Source: Candidatus Methylomirabilota bacterium (GTDB lineage: Bacteria > Methylomirabilota > Methylomirabilia > Rokubacteriales > CSP1-6). Taken from it: 64,000 nucleotides of DNA. Below, piece by piece: positions 39,343 to 51,170 of the stretch. Position numbers and translations under genes: made by a program. The notes beneath the pieces are model-generated. The model was not told the origin of the DNA. It saw nothing but the letters and a program-made list of their open reading frames with translations, and made no database searches. The stretch lies in assembly GCA_035936835.1 (NCBI GenBank), contig DASYVT010000148.1, positions 1 through 64,000 on the forward strand, read 5' to 3'. Each line of letters starts with the position of its first letter. Within the stretch, counting starts at the first letter, position 1.

Positions 39343-39636
39343 CTACTTCTTCTCCGGCGCGGGCGCGGGCACTGCCGGCGCGGAAGCCGGCATGATCGTC
39401 GTCGAGCGGTTGTGGGCCAGCACGGCCAGCGAGAACGACGTCACCATGAAGGCCACGGCGACCACCGTCGTGATCTTGCCGAGGACGGTCGGCGTACTCA
39501 TCGAGCCGAACACCGCCTGACTCCCGCTGCCCCCGAAGGCCGAGCCGATGTCGGCGCCCTTGCCCGCCTGGAGCAGTACCAGGCCGATGATGATGAGGCT
39601 CACGATGACGTGGATGATGACGAGCAAGGTGAACAT
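39343..39636 (-). CDS. secG: Preprotein translocase subunit SecG
   Basis: The product is 97 aa with two membrane helices separated by the conserved loop GKGADIGSAFGGSGSQAVFGS, followed by a Pro/Ala tail. It assists SecYEG export. Its position directly after tpiA is the common gap-pgk-tpi-secG arrangement. Confidence 0.93.
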   Translation of the reverse strand: MFTLLVIIHVIVSLIIIGLVLLQAGKGADIGSAFGGSGSQAVFGSMSTPTVLGKITTVVAVAFMVTSFSLAVLAHNRSTTIMPASAPAVPAPAPEKK

Positions 39637-39643
39637 GCGCGGG

Positions 39644-40423
39644 TCACTCCTTCGATGATCCGCCCCTCGAGGCGGACTTCTTCGCGATGGTGATGAAGCC
39701 TTGCGCCTGGAGCGAGGCGCCGCCCACGAGGGCGCCGTCGATGTCCGGCTCCTGGCAGAGCGCCGCCGCGTTGTCGGGCTTGACGCTGCCGCCGTAGAGG
39801 ATTCGCAGGGATTGGGCGGTCTCTTTCGAGGCGAGCTCGGAAACGAGCCCGCGCAGATAGCCGTGGACCTCCGCGGCCTGGGCGGGCGTGGCGTTGACAC
39901 CGGTGCCGATGGCCCACACGGGCTCGTAGGCCAGGACGGTGCGCGCGATCTCGTCGGCCCCGAGGCCGGCCCACCCGGCGCGCAGCTGCCCCTCGACCAC
40001 GGTGAAGGTCAGCCCCTGGCGCCGCTCCTCCGCGGTCTCGCCGACGCAGAGCAGCGGCTGGAGCCCGTGGCGAAGCGCCGCCGCGACTTTGCGGGCGATG
40101 TCGTCGTCGGTCTCGCGGAAGAGGTGCCGGCGCTCCGAGTGCCCGAGGATGACGAAGCGGCAGCCCAGCTCGGCGAGCATGCCGGGCGCGATCTCGCCGG
40201 TGAAGGCGCCCTTGTCCTCCCAATGGCAGTTCTGGGCGCCCCAGCCGATGGGCGAGCCCGCCAGCACCTCCGCCACCGCGGGCAGCGCCGTGAACGGCGG
40301 ACAGAGCGCCACTTCCACGCCGCGCGGGCGCTTGAGCCCGTCGCGCACTCCCGAGGCCAGCTCCCGCGCCTCGGCGAGCCCGCCGTGCATCTTCCAGTTG
40401 CCGACGACGAGGGGTGTCCGCAT
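39644..40423 (-). CDS. tpiA: Triosephosphate isomerase
   Basis: The product is 259 aa, interconverting glyceraldehyde-3-phosphate and dihydroxyacetone phosphate. Catalytic elements: GNWKMHG with Lys11, LGHSERR with the electrophilic His, and AYEPVWAIGTG with the base Glu; the phosphate loop GGSVKPDNA is intact. Its ATG overlaps the pgk stop (ATGA). Confidence 0.96.
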   Translation of the reverse strand: MRTPLVVGNWKMHGGLAEARELASGVRDGLKRPRGVEVALCPPFTALPAVAEVLAGSPIGWGAQNCHWEDKGAFTGEIAPGMLAELGCRFVILGHSERRHLFRETDDDIARKVAAALRHGLQPLLCVGETAEERRQGLTFTVVEGQLRAGWAGLGADEIARTVLAYEPVWAIGTGVNATPAQAAEVHGYLRGLVSELASKETAQSLRILYGGSVKPDNAAALCQEPDIDGALVGGASLQAQGFITIAKKSASRGGSSKE

Positions 40424-41610
40424 CAGGGCGCCTCGCCGAGGGCGGCCACTCCGGGCAGCACGCGCCCCTCGAGGAACTCGAGGAAGGCGCCGCCGGCCGT
40501 CGAGATGTAGCCGATGCGGTCGATGACGCCCGCCTCCCGCACCGCCGCGATGGTGTCGCCGCCGCCGATGACGGAAAAGGCGCCGCACCCTGACACCGCG
40601 CGCGCGACACCGAGAGTGCCCGCCGCGAAGGCCGGCTTCTCGAAGACGCCCATCGGCCCGTTCCAGACGACGGTCTTGGCGCCCTGGAGCGCGGCGCCGA
40701 ACTGGGCCACGGTCAGCGGGCCGATGTCGAGGCCCATCAGCTCGTCAGGGATCTCGCGCACGCCCACGGTCCGGACGCCGTCCGCGTTGTCGGAGGACGG
40801 CGCCACGACCAGGTCCACCGGCAGCCCCACCCGCACGCCGAGGCTCCTGGCGCGCGCCAGGATGCCGCGCGCCTCTTCGAGCCGGTCGGCCTCGAGAAGC
40901 GAGCGGCCGACGCCGTGACCCAGCGCCGCGAGAAAGGTGAAGGCCATGCCGCCGCCGATCAGGAGGGCATCCACTCGGGTCAGCAGGTGCTCGACCAGGG
41001 CGAGCTTGTCGGAGACCTTCGCCCCGCCCAGCACAGCGGCCACGGGCCGCTCGGGCCGCTCGAAGATCCGCCCCAGCGCCGCGAGCTCGCGCGCCATGAG
41101 CAGCCCGGCCGCGGCGGGCTGGAGGAAGAGCGTGATCCCCTCGGTCGAGGCGTGCGCTCGGTGCGCCGCCGCAAAGGCGTCGTCGACGTAGACGTCGGCA
41201 AGCGCGGCAAGCCGGCGCGCGAACTCGGGGTCGTTGGCCTCCTCGCCCGGGTGAAAGCGCAGGTTCTCGAGCAAGACGGTATCGCCCGGCTTGAGGGCGG
41301 CCGCGGCCGCCTCGACCTCGGGCCCGGCGCAGTCGGGCAGGAGGGGCACCCGTCGGCCGAGCAGTTCATCGAGTCGCGCGGCCACCGGCGCGAGCGAGTA
41401 GCGCGGGTCGACCTTGCCCTTCGGGCGCCCCAGATGCGAGGCGAGGATGACCGACGCTCCCGCCTTGAGGCAGTGCTCGATCGTGGGCACGACGGCGCGG
41501 ATGCGCGTGTCCTCTGCGACGCGGCCGTCCTCGAGCGGGACGTTGAGGTCCACCCTGAGGAAGACGCGTTTCCCCGCGAGGTCCAGTTGATCGACGCTGA
41601 GCTTGGGCAA
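40423..41610 (-). CDS. pgk: Phosphoglycerate kinase
   Basis: The product is 395 aa. N-domain RVDLNVPLEDGRVAEDTRIRAVVPTI, ASHLGRPKG, and the nucleotide domain AVLGGAKVSDKL plus the C-terminal FSVIGGGDTIAAV and STAGGAFLEFLEG. It makes ATP from 1,3-bisphosphoglycerate. It lies 15 nt after gap. Confidence 0.96.
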   Translation of the reverse strand: MPKLSVDQLDLAGKRVFLRVDLNVPLEDGRVAEDTRIRAVVPTIEHCLKAGASVILASHLGRPKGKVDPRYSLAPVAARLDELLGRRVPLLPDCAGPEVEAAAAALKPGDTVLLENLRFHPGEEANDPEFARRLAALADVYVDDAFAAAHRAHASTEGITLFLQPAAAGLLMARELAALGRIFERPERPVAAVLGGAKVSDKLALVEHLLTRVDALLIGGGMAFTFLAALGHGVGRSLLEADRLEEARGILARARSLGVRVGLPVDLVVAPSSDNADGVRTVGVREIPDELMGLDIGPLTVAQFGAALQGAKTVVWNGPMGVFEKPAFAAGTLGVARAVSGCGAFSVIGGGDTIAAVREAGVIDRIGYISTAGGAFLEFLEGRVLPGVAALGEAP

Positions 41611-41625
41611 GCTGCCTTGGTCCGG

Positions 41626-42630
<1,005 letters not shown>

Positions 42631-42692
42631 GATGCGCTCCTTGGTGACGATTATTGAGGATTGGCGGCGACTTCCGCCTCACGAGAGCCCTG

Positions 42693-42721
42693 ATTATAGG
42701 CGGGGCGGGCCGGGCCCGCAA
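42693..42721 (-). promoter_or_regulatory. Strong sigma-70 promoter of the gap operon
   Basis: Minus-strand TTGCGG (42716-42721) and a perfect TATAAT (42693-42698) are separated by exactly 17 nt. The spacer holds GCGGGC-CCG-GCCCGC, a 6-bp inverted repeat that could be a protein site or the terminator of the upstream comF gene. The leader to the gap ATG is about 55 nt. Confidence 0.75.
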
Positions 42722-42737
42722 CGTCTTTGGGGGACGG

Positions 42738-43499
42738 TTAGAGGGCCCGGGCGACGGTCAGGACGCCGACGGCGGCCGCCCCTGCCCGGTAGAGGCTGCG
42801 GGCGCACTCCCCCGCCGTGGCGCCGGTGGTGAGCACGTCGTCCACAAGCACGACGTGGCGATCGGCGATCAGCTCGGGGCGGCGCACCGCGAAGGCGTCG
42901 CGGACATTCCGCCTGCGCGCCGCGGCGTCGAGATCGGTCTGGGGCTGGGTCGGCACGGCCCGCAGGAGGGCGTCGGCCACCACCGGCACGCTCCAGGCGC
43001 GCTCGAGGCGCCGGGCCAGGAGCAGCGCCTGGTCGTAGCCCCGCTCGCGCGCGCGGCGGGGATGGAGCGGGACCGGCACGAGGACGTCAGGCGCAGCGCC
43101 CGGCAGCGCAGAGAGACCCAGCCCGGCGAGGAGGTCGCCCAGCGGATTCGCCATCCCGCGCCGTCCGCCGAACTTGAAAGCGTGGATCGCCTCGCGCACG
43201 AGACCGCCGTAGAGCACAGCCGCGCGCGCGTACGCGAAGCCCGGCCGCCGGCCCCGGCACGCACCGCAGAGCCCCTCGATACCGAGCGGGGCGCCGCAGC
43301 ACCGGCACCACGGCGGCGCGATCCGCTCGAAGCCTTCCCAGCACGCGCCGCAGAGCGGGTCGCGCCGGCCGGCGCCGAGCATCCCGTCGCAGACCGGGCA
43401 GAGCGGAGGGAAGACGAGGTCGAGGGCGGCGGTGACCCACTGCCGCCACTCCGCCTCCTCGCGGGGAGCTACGGGCGCGACGTGTTCCAGCCGCGGCAT
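42738..43499 (-). CDS. ComF-family phosphoribosyltransferase-like protein
   Basis: The product is about 253 aa. An N-terminal double zinc-ribbon (CPVCDGML, CGACWEGF, CRCCGAPL, CGACRG) precedes a type I phosphoribosyltransferase domain with the PRPP motif VVLVDDVLTTGAT. The family includes ComFC, needed for DNA uptake in naturally competent bacteria; in others the role is unknown. The ATG at 43499 is inside the end of lapAB (31-nt overlap). Confidence 0.88.
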   Translation of the reverse strand: MPRLEHVAPVAPREEAEWRQWVTAALDLVFPPLCPVCDGMLGAGRRDPLCGACWEGFERIAPPWCRCCGAPLGIEGLCGACRGRRPGFAYARAAVLYGGLVREAIHAFKFGGRRGMANPLGDLLAGLGLSALPGAAPDVLVPVPLHPRRARERGYDQALLLARRLERAWSVPVVADALLRAVPTQPQTDLDAAARRRNVRDAFAVRRPELIADRHVVLVDDVLTTGATAGECARSLYRAGAAAVGVLTVARAL

Positions 43500-44752
43500 G
43501 ACGGGCACCGGTCGATCCAGCGCCCGTGCTCGGCCCCGCACGCGCTACAGCGGTAGGGCCAGTCGAACGCGCCGCTGAGCGTGAGCGCCCGCCGGTATTC
43601 CTCGAACGCCTCTGCCGTCTGTCCGCGGCGCTCGAAGATCGCACCGAGGACGGCGTGGAGCCCGGGCAGGTTCGGCTCCCGGACCTCCACCTTCTGAAAC
43701 TGGTCGGCGGCCTCGTCCAGCATGGCGAGCTCGAAATAGACGCGGCCGAGGGCGAAGGCCAGCGGCACGCTCTCCGGAGCGCGCGCGCTCGCAGCCTGGT
43801 ACAGCGCGATCATCCGTGTCGGGCGGCCCTCGACCCTGTACGCCTGCTCGAGGCGGGCCAGGAGCGGAAGCTCCGGATGGATCTCGACCGCCCGCTCCCA
43901 CACGCGGAGGGCCTCCCGGCTGTCGCCCGCCGCCCTGTGAGCGTCTCCTAGCGAAATGATGGCGGGCACGAAATCGGACTGGGAGCGGAGCGCGTCGCGG
44001 AAGCGGGCGATGGCGGCCTGAACCTGGCCCCCGGCGAGAAGCGCCCGCCCGAGCTCGTACTGGATGCCGGCCAGCATCGCCTGTTCCGGGCGCCGCTCGC
44101 CCGGGCCGAGGGCGACGAACCGCTCCTGCGCGCCGAGCGCCTGCTGCCACCGCCCCTCGGCCACGGCGAGATCGCGCAGGGCGCGAAGCGCGGCCACGTG
44201 GTCGTGGTCGCGGACCAGCAGGCGCTCGAGCAGGGCCGCGGCCTCCCCAGGGCGGCCCGTCCGCCGGAAGTCCTCCGCCGCCGCGAGCACGAGCTCGGGT
44301 CGCTCCTCGCCCCGGAGCGCGTCCAGGTGGTGGACCAGGGCCCCGTGGGCGTCTCCGCGCTCCAGCGCGAGCTCGCCCAGCCGCGCGTGCGCCTGCGCGT
44401 GGCCGGGATCCCGCGTCAAGAGCTCCTCGTAGATCTGGAGCGCCGCGTCGGCGCGACCGGACAGCTGGGCGTCCACGCCGCGGTGGTAGACGTCCCCGAG
44501 GGATTCGGCGCGCCGGGCCTCGCGCGCGCGCTGGTAGTCGCGGTAGGAGCGTCCGAGGTCGCGGACGAAGCCGAGGAGCAAGGCCAGCACCGCGCCGGCG
44601 AGGAACGCGCCAACCACCAGCGCGGCCAGCGGGACCTCCCAGGCCCAATCGGCGGCGACGGCTATGCTGACGCGCGCGGTGTTTAGTGAGGCGAGGTATG
44701 CGACGGCGGCGCCGAAACCGAGAGCAAGCAGGACGCCGATGCGGACGGACAC
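43469..44752 (-). CDS. LapA-LapB fusion: membrane-anchored TPR/rubredoxin regulator of LPS assembly
   Basis: The product is 427 aa from a GTG start (MSVRIGVLLALGF). Residues 1-75 match LapA/YciS (DUF1049): two membrane helices, ASLNTARVSIAVA, and LVVGAFLAGAVLALLLGFVRD. Residues 85-390 hold about eight TPR units, and the C-terminus is a rubredoxin-type metal site C-x2-C...C-x2-C (CSACGAEHGRWIDRCPSC). That is LapB/YciM, which in E. coli steers LpxC degradation by FtsH and couples LPS synthesis to transport. In E. coli lapA and lapB are separate neighbouring genes; here they are one polypeptide. It lies between dksA and comF. Confidence 0.82.
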   Translation of the reverse strand: MSVRIGVLLALGFGAAVAYLASLNTARVSIAVAADWAWEVPLAALVVGAFLAGAVLALLLGFVRDLGRSYRDYQRAREARRAESLGDVYHRGVDAQLSGRADAALQIYEELLTRDPGHAQAHARLGELALERGDAHGALVHHLDALRGEERPELVLAAAEDFRRTGRPGEAAALLERLLVRDHDHVAALRALRDLAVAEGRWQQALGAQERFVALGPGERRPEQAMLAGIQYELGRALLAGGQVQAAIARFRDALRSQSDFVPAIISLGDAHRAAGDSREALRVWERAVEIHPELPLLARLEQAYRVEGRPTRMIALYQAASARAPESVPLAFALGRVYFELAMLDEAADQFQKVEVREPNLPGLHAVLGAIFERRGQTAEAFEEYRRALTLSGAFDWPYRCSACGAEHGRWIDRCPSCRGWNTSRP

Positions 44753-44775
44753 GGCTTTAGGGCTCCCGGGCGGCG

Positions 44776-45141
44776 CTACCCGGCGGCGGTGCGCTCTTCT
44801 TCTTCGATGAGCCGCTGGCAGTCGATGCAGTAGCGGGCGAAGGGCAGCGCTTCGAGGCGCTTGTCGGAGATGGCCTCCCCGCACCGCTCGCAGTCGCCGA
44901 AGCTGCCTCCGTCGATCTTCTGCAGCGCGGAGACGACCTCTTTCAGGACCCGGCGGTCGCCGTTGCTCAGCTCGAAGAGGAACTCGCGGTTGTAGGACAT
45001 CGCGGCCTGGTCGCCGAGGTCCTTCGTGGAGTCGTCCTCGGGACCCTTGGCGTAGAGCACGGTCTTGTCCACTCCTTCGGAGAGCTGGCGATGCTTCTCC
45101 TCCAGCTTCTTCTTGAACTGGGCCAAGCGGTCCTTCCTCAT
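44776..45141 (-). CDS. DksA/TraR C4 zinc-finger family protein
   Basis: The product is 121 aa. It has an N-terminal coiled coil, and a C4 zinc finger C-x2-C-x17-C-x2-C (CERCGEAI to YCIDCQR). DksA-type proteins enter the RNA polymerase secondary channel and adjust transcription with ppGpp. The DxxDxA tip motif of E. coli DksA is seen as DLGDQAA, so activity is plausible. It lies 73 nt after rsfS and 23 nt before lapAB. Confidence 0.88.
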   Translation of the reverse strand: MRKDRLAQFKKKLEEKHRQLSEGVDKTVLYAKGPEDDSTKDLGDQAAMSYNREFLFELSNGDRRVLKEVVSALQKIDGGSFGDCERCGEAISDKRLEALPFARYCIDCQRLIEEEERTAAG

Positions 45142-45214
45142 CGCTGTCTCCTCCGCGACACGGCGGTCCGGGGCCGGAATTAGTGGCGAAGGCTACCACG
45201 CCCTCCAGCGGAAA

Positions 45215-45586
45215 TCAATCGCCGGCGGCCGCTCCCCGCTCCACGGAGAGGAGCGGCGCGTCGCCCCACAGGCGCTCGAGCGCGTAGAAGTGCCGCGTCA
45301 CTCCGACGAAGACGTGCACGATGACGTCGACGTAGTCCAGCAGCAGCCACCCGCTCGCTGCGCTGCCCTCCTGGTGTCGCGGCCGCGTAGCCGCGCCCTT
45401 GAGCGCCATACGCACGGCCTCGACGATCGTGTCGGCCTGCGTCGTCGAGCGCGCGCTCGTGACGACGAAGAAGTCGGCGACCGTGGACAGTCCCCGGAGA
45501 TCGAGGATGACGAGGTCCTCGGCGTTCTTGCCCAGCGCGGCGCGGGCCGCCAGGCGCGCGGTGACTTCAGCGGAAAGGGGTGCCAT
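45215..45586 (-). CDS. rsfS: Ribosome silencing factor RsfS
   Basis: The product is 123 aa. Family motifs: GKNAEDLVILDLRGLSTVADFFVVTSARSTTQ and SGWLLLDYVDVIVHVF. It binds ribosomal protein L14 and blocks subunit joining under starvation. It overlaps nadD by one base (its ATG next to the nadD stop), the common nadD-rsfS pair. Confidence 0.94.
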   Translation of the reverse strand: MAPLSAEVTARLAARAALGKNAEDLVILDLRGLSTVADFFVVTSARSTTQADTIVEAVRMALKGAATRPRHQEGSAASGWLLLDYVDVIVHVFVGVTRHFYALERLWGDAPLLSVERGAAAGD

Positions 45587-46209
45587 CAGGGTGCCGGGCG
45601 GTACAGGCGGTGCTCGCGGATGTAGGCGGCGACGGGCTCAGGCATCCGGTAGGCGAGGCTCCTGCCGTCACGCGCGCGGCTGCGCAGGTCCGAGCCCGAG
45701 ATCGGCAGCGAGGCCGCGCGGTAGAGCACGGGTCCGTCCGCGCTACCGAAGGCGGATAGTCCAAGCTCGTGGAGGACCTTCTGGGCCGCCGGCGCCTCGG
45801 ACTCGAAGTCGGCGCCCGTGCGCGGCACGACGACCAGACGCGCCAGGCGGGCGACCTCCCGCGGCTCCCGCCAGCTCAAGAGGTCGAGAAAGGTTTCCGA
45901 GCCGATCAGCAGATGGAGGTCGCCTTCACCCCGGAGCGCCTGGAGCGTATCCACGGTGTAGGAAGGTCCCCGGCGGTGGAGCTCGACGTCCGAGACGGCG
46001 AAGCGCGGGTGTAGGCTGACGGCCAGCTCGGTCATCCGGTACCGATGCTCCGCCGACGCCAGTTCGGCCGCGGGCTTGTGGGGCGGGACGGCCGCCGGCA
46101 CGAAGAGCACTCGGTCGAAAGCCAGGGCCTCGCAGATCTCGTCGGCGAGGAGCAGGTGTCCGAAGTGGATCGGGTTGAACGAGCCGCCGAACATGCCGAC
46201 CTTGGGCAC
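45586..46209 (-). CDS. nadD: Nicotinate-nucleotide adenylyltransferase
   Basis: The product is 207 aa. The nucleotidyltransferase motif GGSFNPIHFGHLL includes the HxGH signature, and ISGSDLRSRARDGRS matches the ISxTxIR site with changes. It makes deamido-NAD from nicotinate mononucleotide and ATP. It lies 8 nt downstream of proA. Confidence 0.94.
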   Translation of the reverse strand: MPKVGMFGGSFNPIHFGHLLLADEICEALAFDRVLFVPAAVPPHKPAAELASAEHRYRMTELAVSLHPRFAVSDVELHRRGPSYTVDTLQALRGEGDLHLLIGSETFLDLLSWREPREVARLARLVVVPRTGADFESEAPAAQKVLHELGLSAFGSADGPVLYRAASLPISGSDLRSRARDGRSLAYRMPEPVAAYIREHRLYRPAP

Positions 46210-46217
46210 CGGGGCCG

Positions 46218-47474
46218 CTACTCCCGCACCTGGCCGTCACCCATCAAGACGAACTTGATCGTGGTCAGCTCGCGCACGCCGACGGGCCCGCGCGCGTGCA
46301 GCCGCGAGGTCGAGATGCCCATCTCGGCGCCCATGCCGAACTGCGAGCCGTCCACGAGGCGCGTCGAGGCGTTGACGAGGACTGCGGCGGCGTCCACCTC
46401 ACGAGTGAAGCGGCGGCTGTTCCGGAGGTCGGACGTCACGATGGCCTCGGCCAGCCCGGAGCCGTGGCGCCGGATGTGCTCGATGGCGGCGTCCAGTCCG
46501 TCGACGACCCGGATCGCGACGATATAGTCGAGGTACTCCGTGTCCCAGTCGGCGTCCGTCGCCGGCCGTGCGTCGGGCACGACAGCCCGCGTGCGGTCGT
46601 CCCCGCGCATCTCTACCCCGGCCTCGCGCATCCGCGCCGCCACCTTTGGCAGGAAGCGTGCTGCCACCGCGGCGTCCACGAGGAGGGTCTCCATGGAGTT
46701 GCACACGCTCACGCGCTGCGCCTTGGCGTTGACCGCGATGGCCGCGGCCATGTCGAGGTCGGCGCCGGCGTCCACGTAGACGTGGCACACGCCTTTGTCA
46801 TGCTTGAGGACGGGCACCGTGGCGCGCTCGGCGACCAGCCGCACGAACTCTTCGCCGCCGCGCGGGATGATGAGATCGACGAAGCGGTCGAGCGTGAGCA
46901 TGGCCATAACCGCCGCGCGGTCGGCGGTGTCCACAACCTGCACCGAGTCCGCGGGCAGGCCGGCCTTCTCCACCGCCTTGCCGAGCACGTTGACGATGGC
47001 GGCGTTGGACGCGAGCGCCTCGCTGCCGCCGCGCAGCAACACCGCGTTGCCGGACTTGAGGCAGAGGCCGGCGGCGTCCGCCGTGACGTTGGGGCGCGAC
47101 TCGTAGATGAAGCCGATGACGCCCAGCGGGACGCGGACGCGCGAGATCTCGATCCCGTTGGGCCGGCGCCAGGCCTCGACGGTCTCGCCCACGGGGTCGG
47201 GCAGCGCCGCGATCTGGCGCAGACCCGCCGCCATCTCTTCGATGCGCGCCTCGGAGAGCGTCAGCCTGTCGATGAAGGCCGAGGTGAGCCCGGCGGCCCG
47301 TCCGCGTTCGACGTCAGCGCGGTTGGCCTCGAGCACGGGGGCCGTCTTCTCCTCGAGCCCGCGGGCCATCTGAAGCAGCGCCTCGTTCTTGGCGCGGGTG
47401 GAGGCAAGGGCCAGCGCGCGGGCCGCCTCCTTCGCCGCCCGCGCCTTCGCGGTCACGTGCGCCGTCACGTCCAT
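46218..47474 (-). CDS. proA: Gamma-glutamyl phosphate reductase
   Basis: The product is 418 aa from the ATG at 47474, chosen because GGGAGG lies nine bases upstream; an ATG 9 nt earlier is too close to that site. Catalytic Cys is in HDKGVCHVYVD, with IPRGGEEFVRLV and NVTADAAGLCLKSGNAVLLRGGSEA around the NADP site. It makes glutamate-5-semialdehyde in proline synthesis from the ProB product. Confidence 0.95.
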   Translation of the reverse strand: MDVTAHVTAKARAAKEAARALALASTRAKNEALLQMARGLEEKTAPVLEANRADVERGRAAGLTSAFIDRLTLSEARIEEMAAGLRQIAALPDPVGETVEAWRRPNGIEISRVRVPLGVIGFIYESRPNVTADAAGLCLKSGNAVLLRGGSEALASNAAIVNVLGKAVEKAGLPADSVQVVDTADRAAVMAMLTLDRFVDLIIPRGGEEFVRLVAERATVPVLKHDKGVCHVYVDAGADLDMAAAIAVNAKAQRVSVCNSMETLLVDAAVAARFLPKVAARMREAGVEMRGDDRTRAVVPDARPATDADWDTEYLDYIVAIRVVDGLDAAIEHIRRHGSGLAEAIVTSDLRNSRRFTREVDAAAVLVNASTRLVDGSQFGMGAEMGISTSRLHARGPVGVRELTTIKFVLMGDGQVRE

Positions 47475-47476
47475 GG

Positions 47477-49644
<2,168 letters not shown>

Positions 49645-49902
49645 TCAGGCTGGCTGCTGGGCGATGCTGACGTACTTGTCGTCGCCCTTGCGCTCGAAGC
49701 GAACGTAGCCGTCGGAGGTGGCGAACAGCGTGTGGTCCGTGCCGAGCCCGACGTCGACGCCTGCCTTGAAGCGGGTGCCGCGCTGGCGGACAATGATGCT
49801 GCCCGACGTCACGAACTGCCCGCCGAAGCGCTTGACGCCCAGTCGCTGCGAATTCGAGTCACGCCCGTTGCGGGAACTGCCGACGCCCTTCTTGTGAGCC
49901 AT
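49645..49902 (-). CDS. rpmA: 50S ribosomal protein L27
   Basis: The product is 85 aa: [20 protein letters not shown] start, then [22 protein letters not shown]. The N-terminus reaches toward the peptidyl-transferase centre. There is no Firmicutes-type cleavable extension. It lies 4 nt after rplU. Confidence 0.97.
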   Translation of the reverse strand: MAHKKGVGSSRNGRDSNSQRLGVKRFGGQFVTSGSIIVRQRGTRFKAGVDVGLGTDHTLFATSDGYVRFERKGDDKYVSIAQQPA

Positions 49903-49906
49903 CGCG

Positions 49907-50218
49907 CTATGCCTCGATCTTGGTGATGCGGACCGCGGTCATGATCTGCCGGTGCCCGCGGTGCCGGCGGTAGTTCTTCCTGCGCTTGAACTTGACCACG
50001 AGGACCTTGGCGCCCTTCTTCTCGGAGACCACCTGGCCCGTGACTTTCGCTGCGGCAAGCGCCTTGGGCTCCACGGTCACCCGCCCGTCGTTGCTGACCA
50101 TGAGCACCTGCGTGAACTCCACGGGCGAGCCGGCCGCCTTGTCGAGGCGCTCGACCTTGATCACCTGGCCCGGGGCCACCCGGTACTGCTTCCCGCCGGT
50201 CGCGATGACCGCTTCCAT
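49907..50218 (-). CDS. rplU: 50S ribosomal protein L21
   Basis: The product is 103 aa: [23 protein letters not shown] start and [16 protein letters not shown] near the end. It is first in the rplU-rpmA-obgE-proB-proA-nadD-rsfS run. The upstream 85 nt to the selenoprotein gene stop contain a TTGACT at minus-strand position about 50288-50283 but no convincing -10 box. Confidence 0.96.
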   Translation of the reverse strand: MEAVIATGGKQYRVAPGQVIKVERLDKAAGSPVEFTQVLMVSNDGRVTVEPKALAAAKVTGQVVSEKKGAKVLVVKFKRRKNYRRHRGHRQIMTAVRITKIEA

Positions 50219-50303
50219 TGCCCTCTGACCTCTCTTCGGATGAAATTTGAGCGAGCGCTCATGTGACCACAGGAGGAGCTCGAAAGTCAAGCAGGACGCG
50301 GCG

Positions 50304-51170
50304 TTAGCTGTTCGAGCCTTCGTGGAGCGGCTTGCCGCGCCACATGACCGGGGATGCCTCCCAGCGGTACGGCAGCTCGATGTGCCCACCGGGCGTCGTG
50401 ATGGACGCCAGCGCGGCGAGCGCGGCGCGCAGGACGGCCAACTGCTTGTCGTGGTTTCCCGGCTCGCCCAGCATGCTGCCGCGAGGGAAGCGTGCGTGCG
50501 CCCAGCGGGGAGGCATGACGCGCCCGGTCGCCCCTGGGTTGTTGGAGAGTGAGATGGTCGGGATGCCCCAGGCCTCGATCTCGCGCTGCACCAGTCCGCC
50601 GGACTGGTGGCAGATGGGTCACACGGGTACGAGGAAAGCCGCGTCCGCGCCCTCGGCCTTGAGCCGCGAGGCGATCTCGGGCGCCATGGTCTCGGCGATG
50701 TCGGCCGCTCGGGTGCAGTAGCCCATCAGGCTGTAGTGGGTCGGCGTGAGTCCGCCGATCTCGCCGCACGCTTCGAGCTCGCGCAGCCGGTCCAGCGGGA
50801 AGATCGTGTTCATGTCCGCACGCGCGGTTTCGTGGGGGAAATGCTCGTGCGAGATGGCGAGCGTCTGGATCGCGGTCCCGGCCGGGATGGCGCGGAGGCT
50901 CCAGTCCCCGTCCGGAGCCTTGCCGTCGAAGGGCAGGTCGTGGCCCGTGCGATAGAGGCCGCCCGTGGTGACCACGCCGATGCGCAGGGCCGCGAGCGGC
51001 TTCGTCAGCGGCGTCCAGGGCGTCTCGGTGAAGGCCGGCCAGGGATAGCTCGTGAAGGCCGACGCGTAGTCGTGCTGCTCGATCAGCGGCGCGGCCCCGG
51101 GCCACCACGCGGCATAGCGTGATCGGAAATCGGCGATCCAGCGCGTATCCGCCTTGGCGCGGGCGGTCAT
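50304..51170 (-). CDS. GrdB-family (glycine/sarcosine/betaine reductase B-like) predicted selenoprotein
   Basis: Bases 51170-50622 encode 183 residues ending in AFLVPV, then an in-frame TGA (50621-50619), and the same frame continues as PICHQSGGLVQREIE to a stop at 50304. Reading the TGA as selenocysteine gives a 288-aa protein with U184-P-I-C187, the UxxC redox motif. Homologues of the GrdB-related family have a conserved U or C at this place, followed by CHQ-x-GGL-x-QR. A hairpin fitting the bacterial SECIS rules follows the TGA (50589-50609). The upstream half contains LYRTGHDLPFDGK and FPLDRLREL-x-GEIG-x-LTPTHYSLMGY. Its start overlaps the ECF sigma gene stop by 4 nt. The reductase substrate is unknown, and the GrdA/GrdC partners are not nearby. 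Confidence 0.82.
50589..50609 (-). promoter_or_regulatory. SECIS-like hairpin after the in-frame UGA
   Basis: On the minus strand CACCAGTCC (50609-50601) pairs perfectly with GGACTGGTG (50597-50589) around the 3-nt loop GGC. The stem begins 9 nt and the loop 18 nt after the UGA. Bacterial SECIS elements have an apical loop 16-37 nt after the UGA with a G among the first loop bases, so this fits. Confidence 0.7.

Noticed and set aside
50219-50303. An L21 leader or other autoregulatory RNA upstream of rplU
   Set aside because: Only an 8-bp palindrome GAGCGCTC and a lone TTGACT are visible; no structure I can defend.
50304-50591. A separate small gene made of the 3' part of the selenoprotein frame
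   Set aside because: It is in the same frame as the upstream part, begins in the middle of a conserved motif, and has no ribosome site; recoding of one UGA explains it better.
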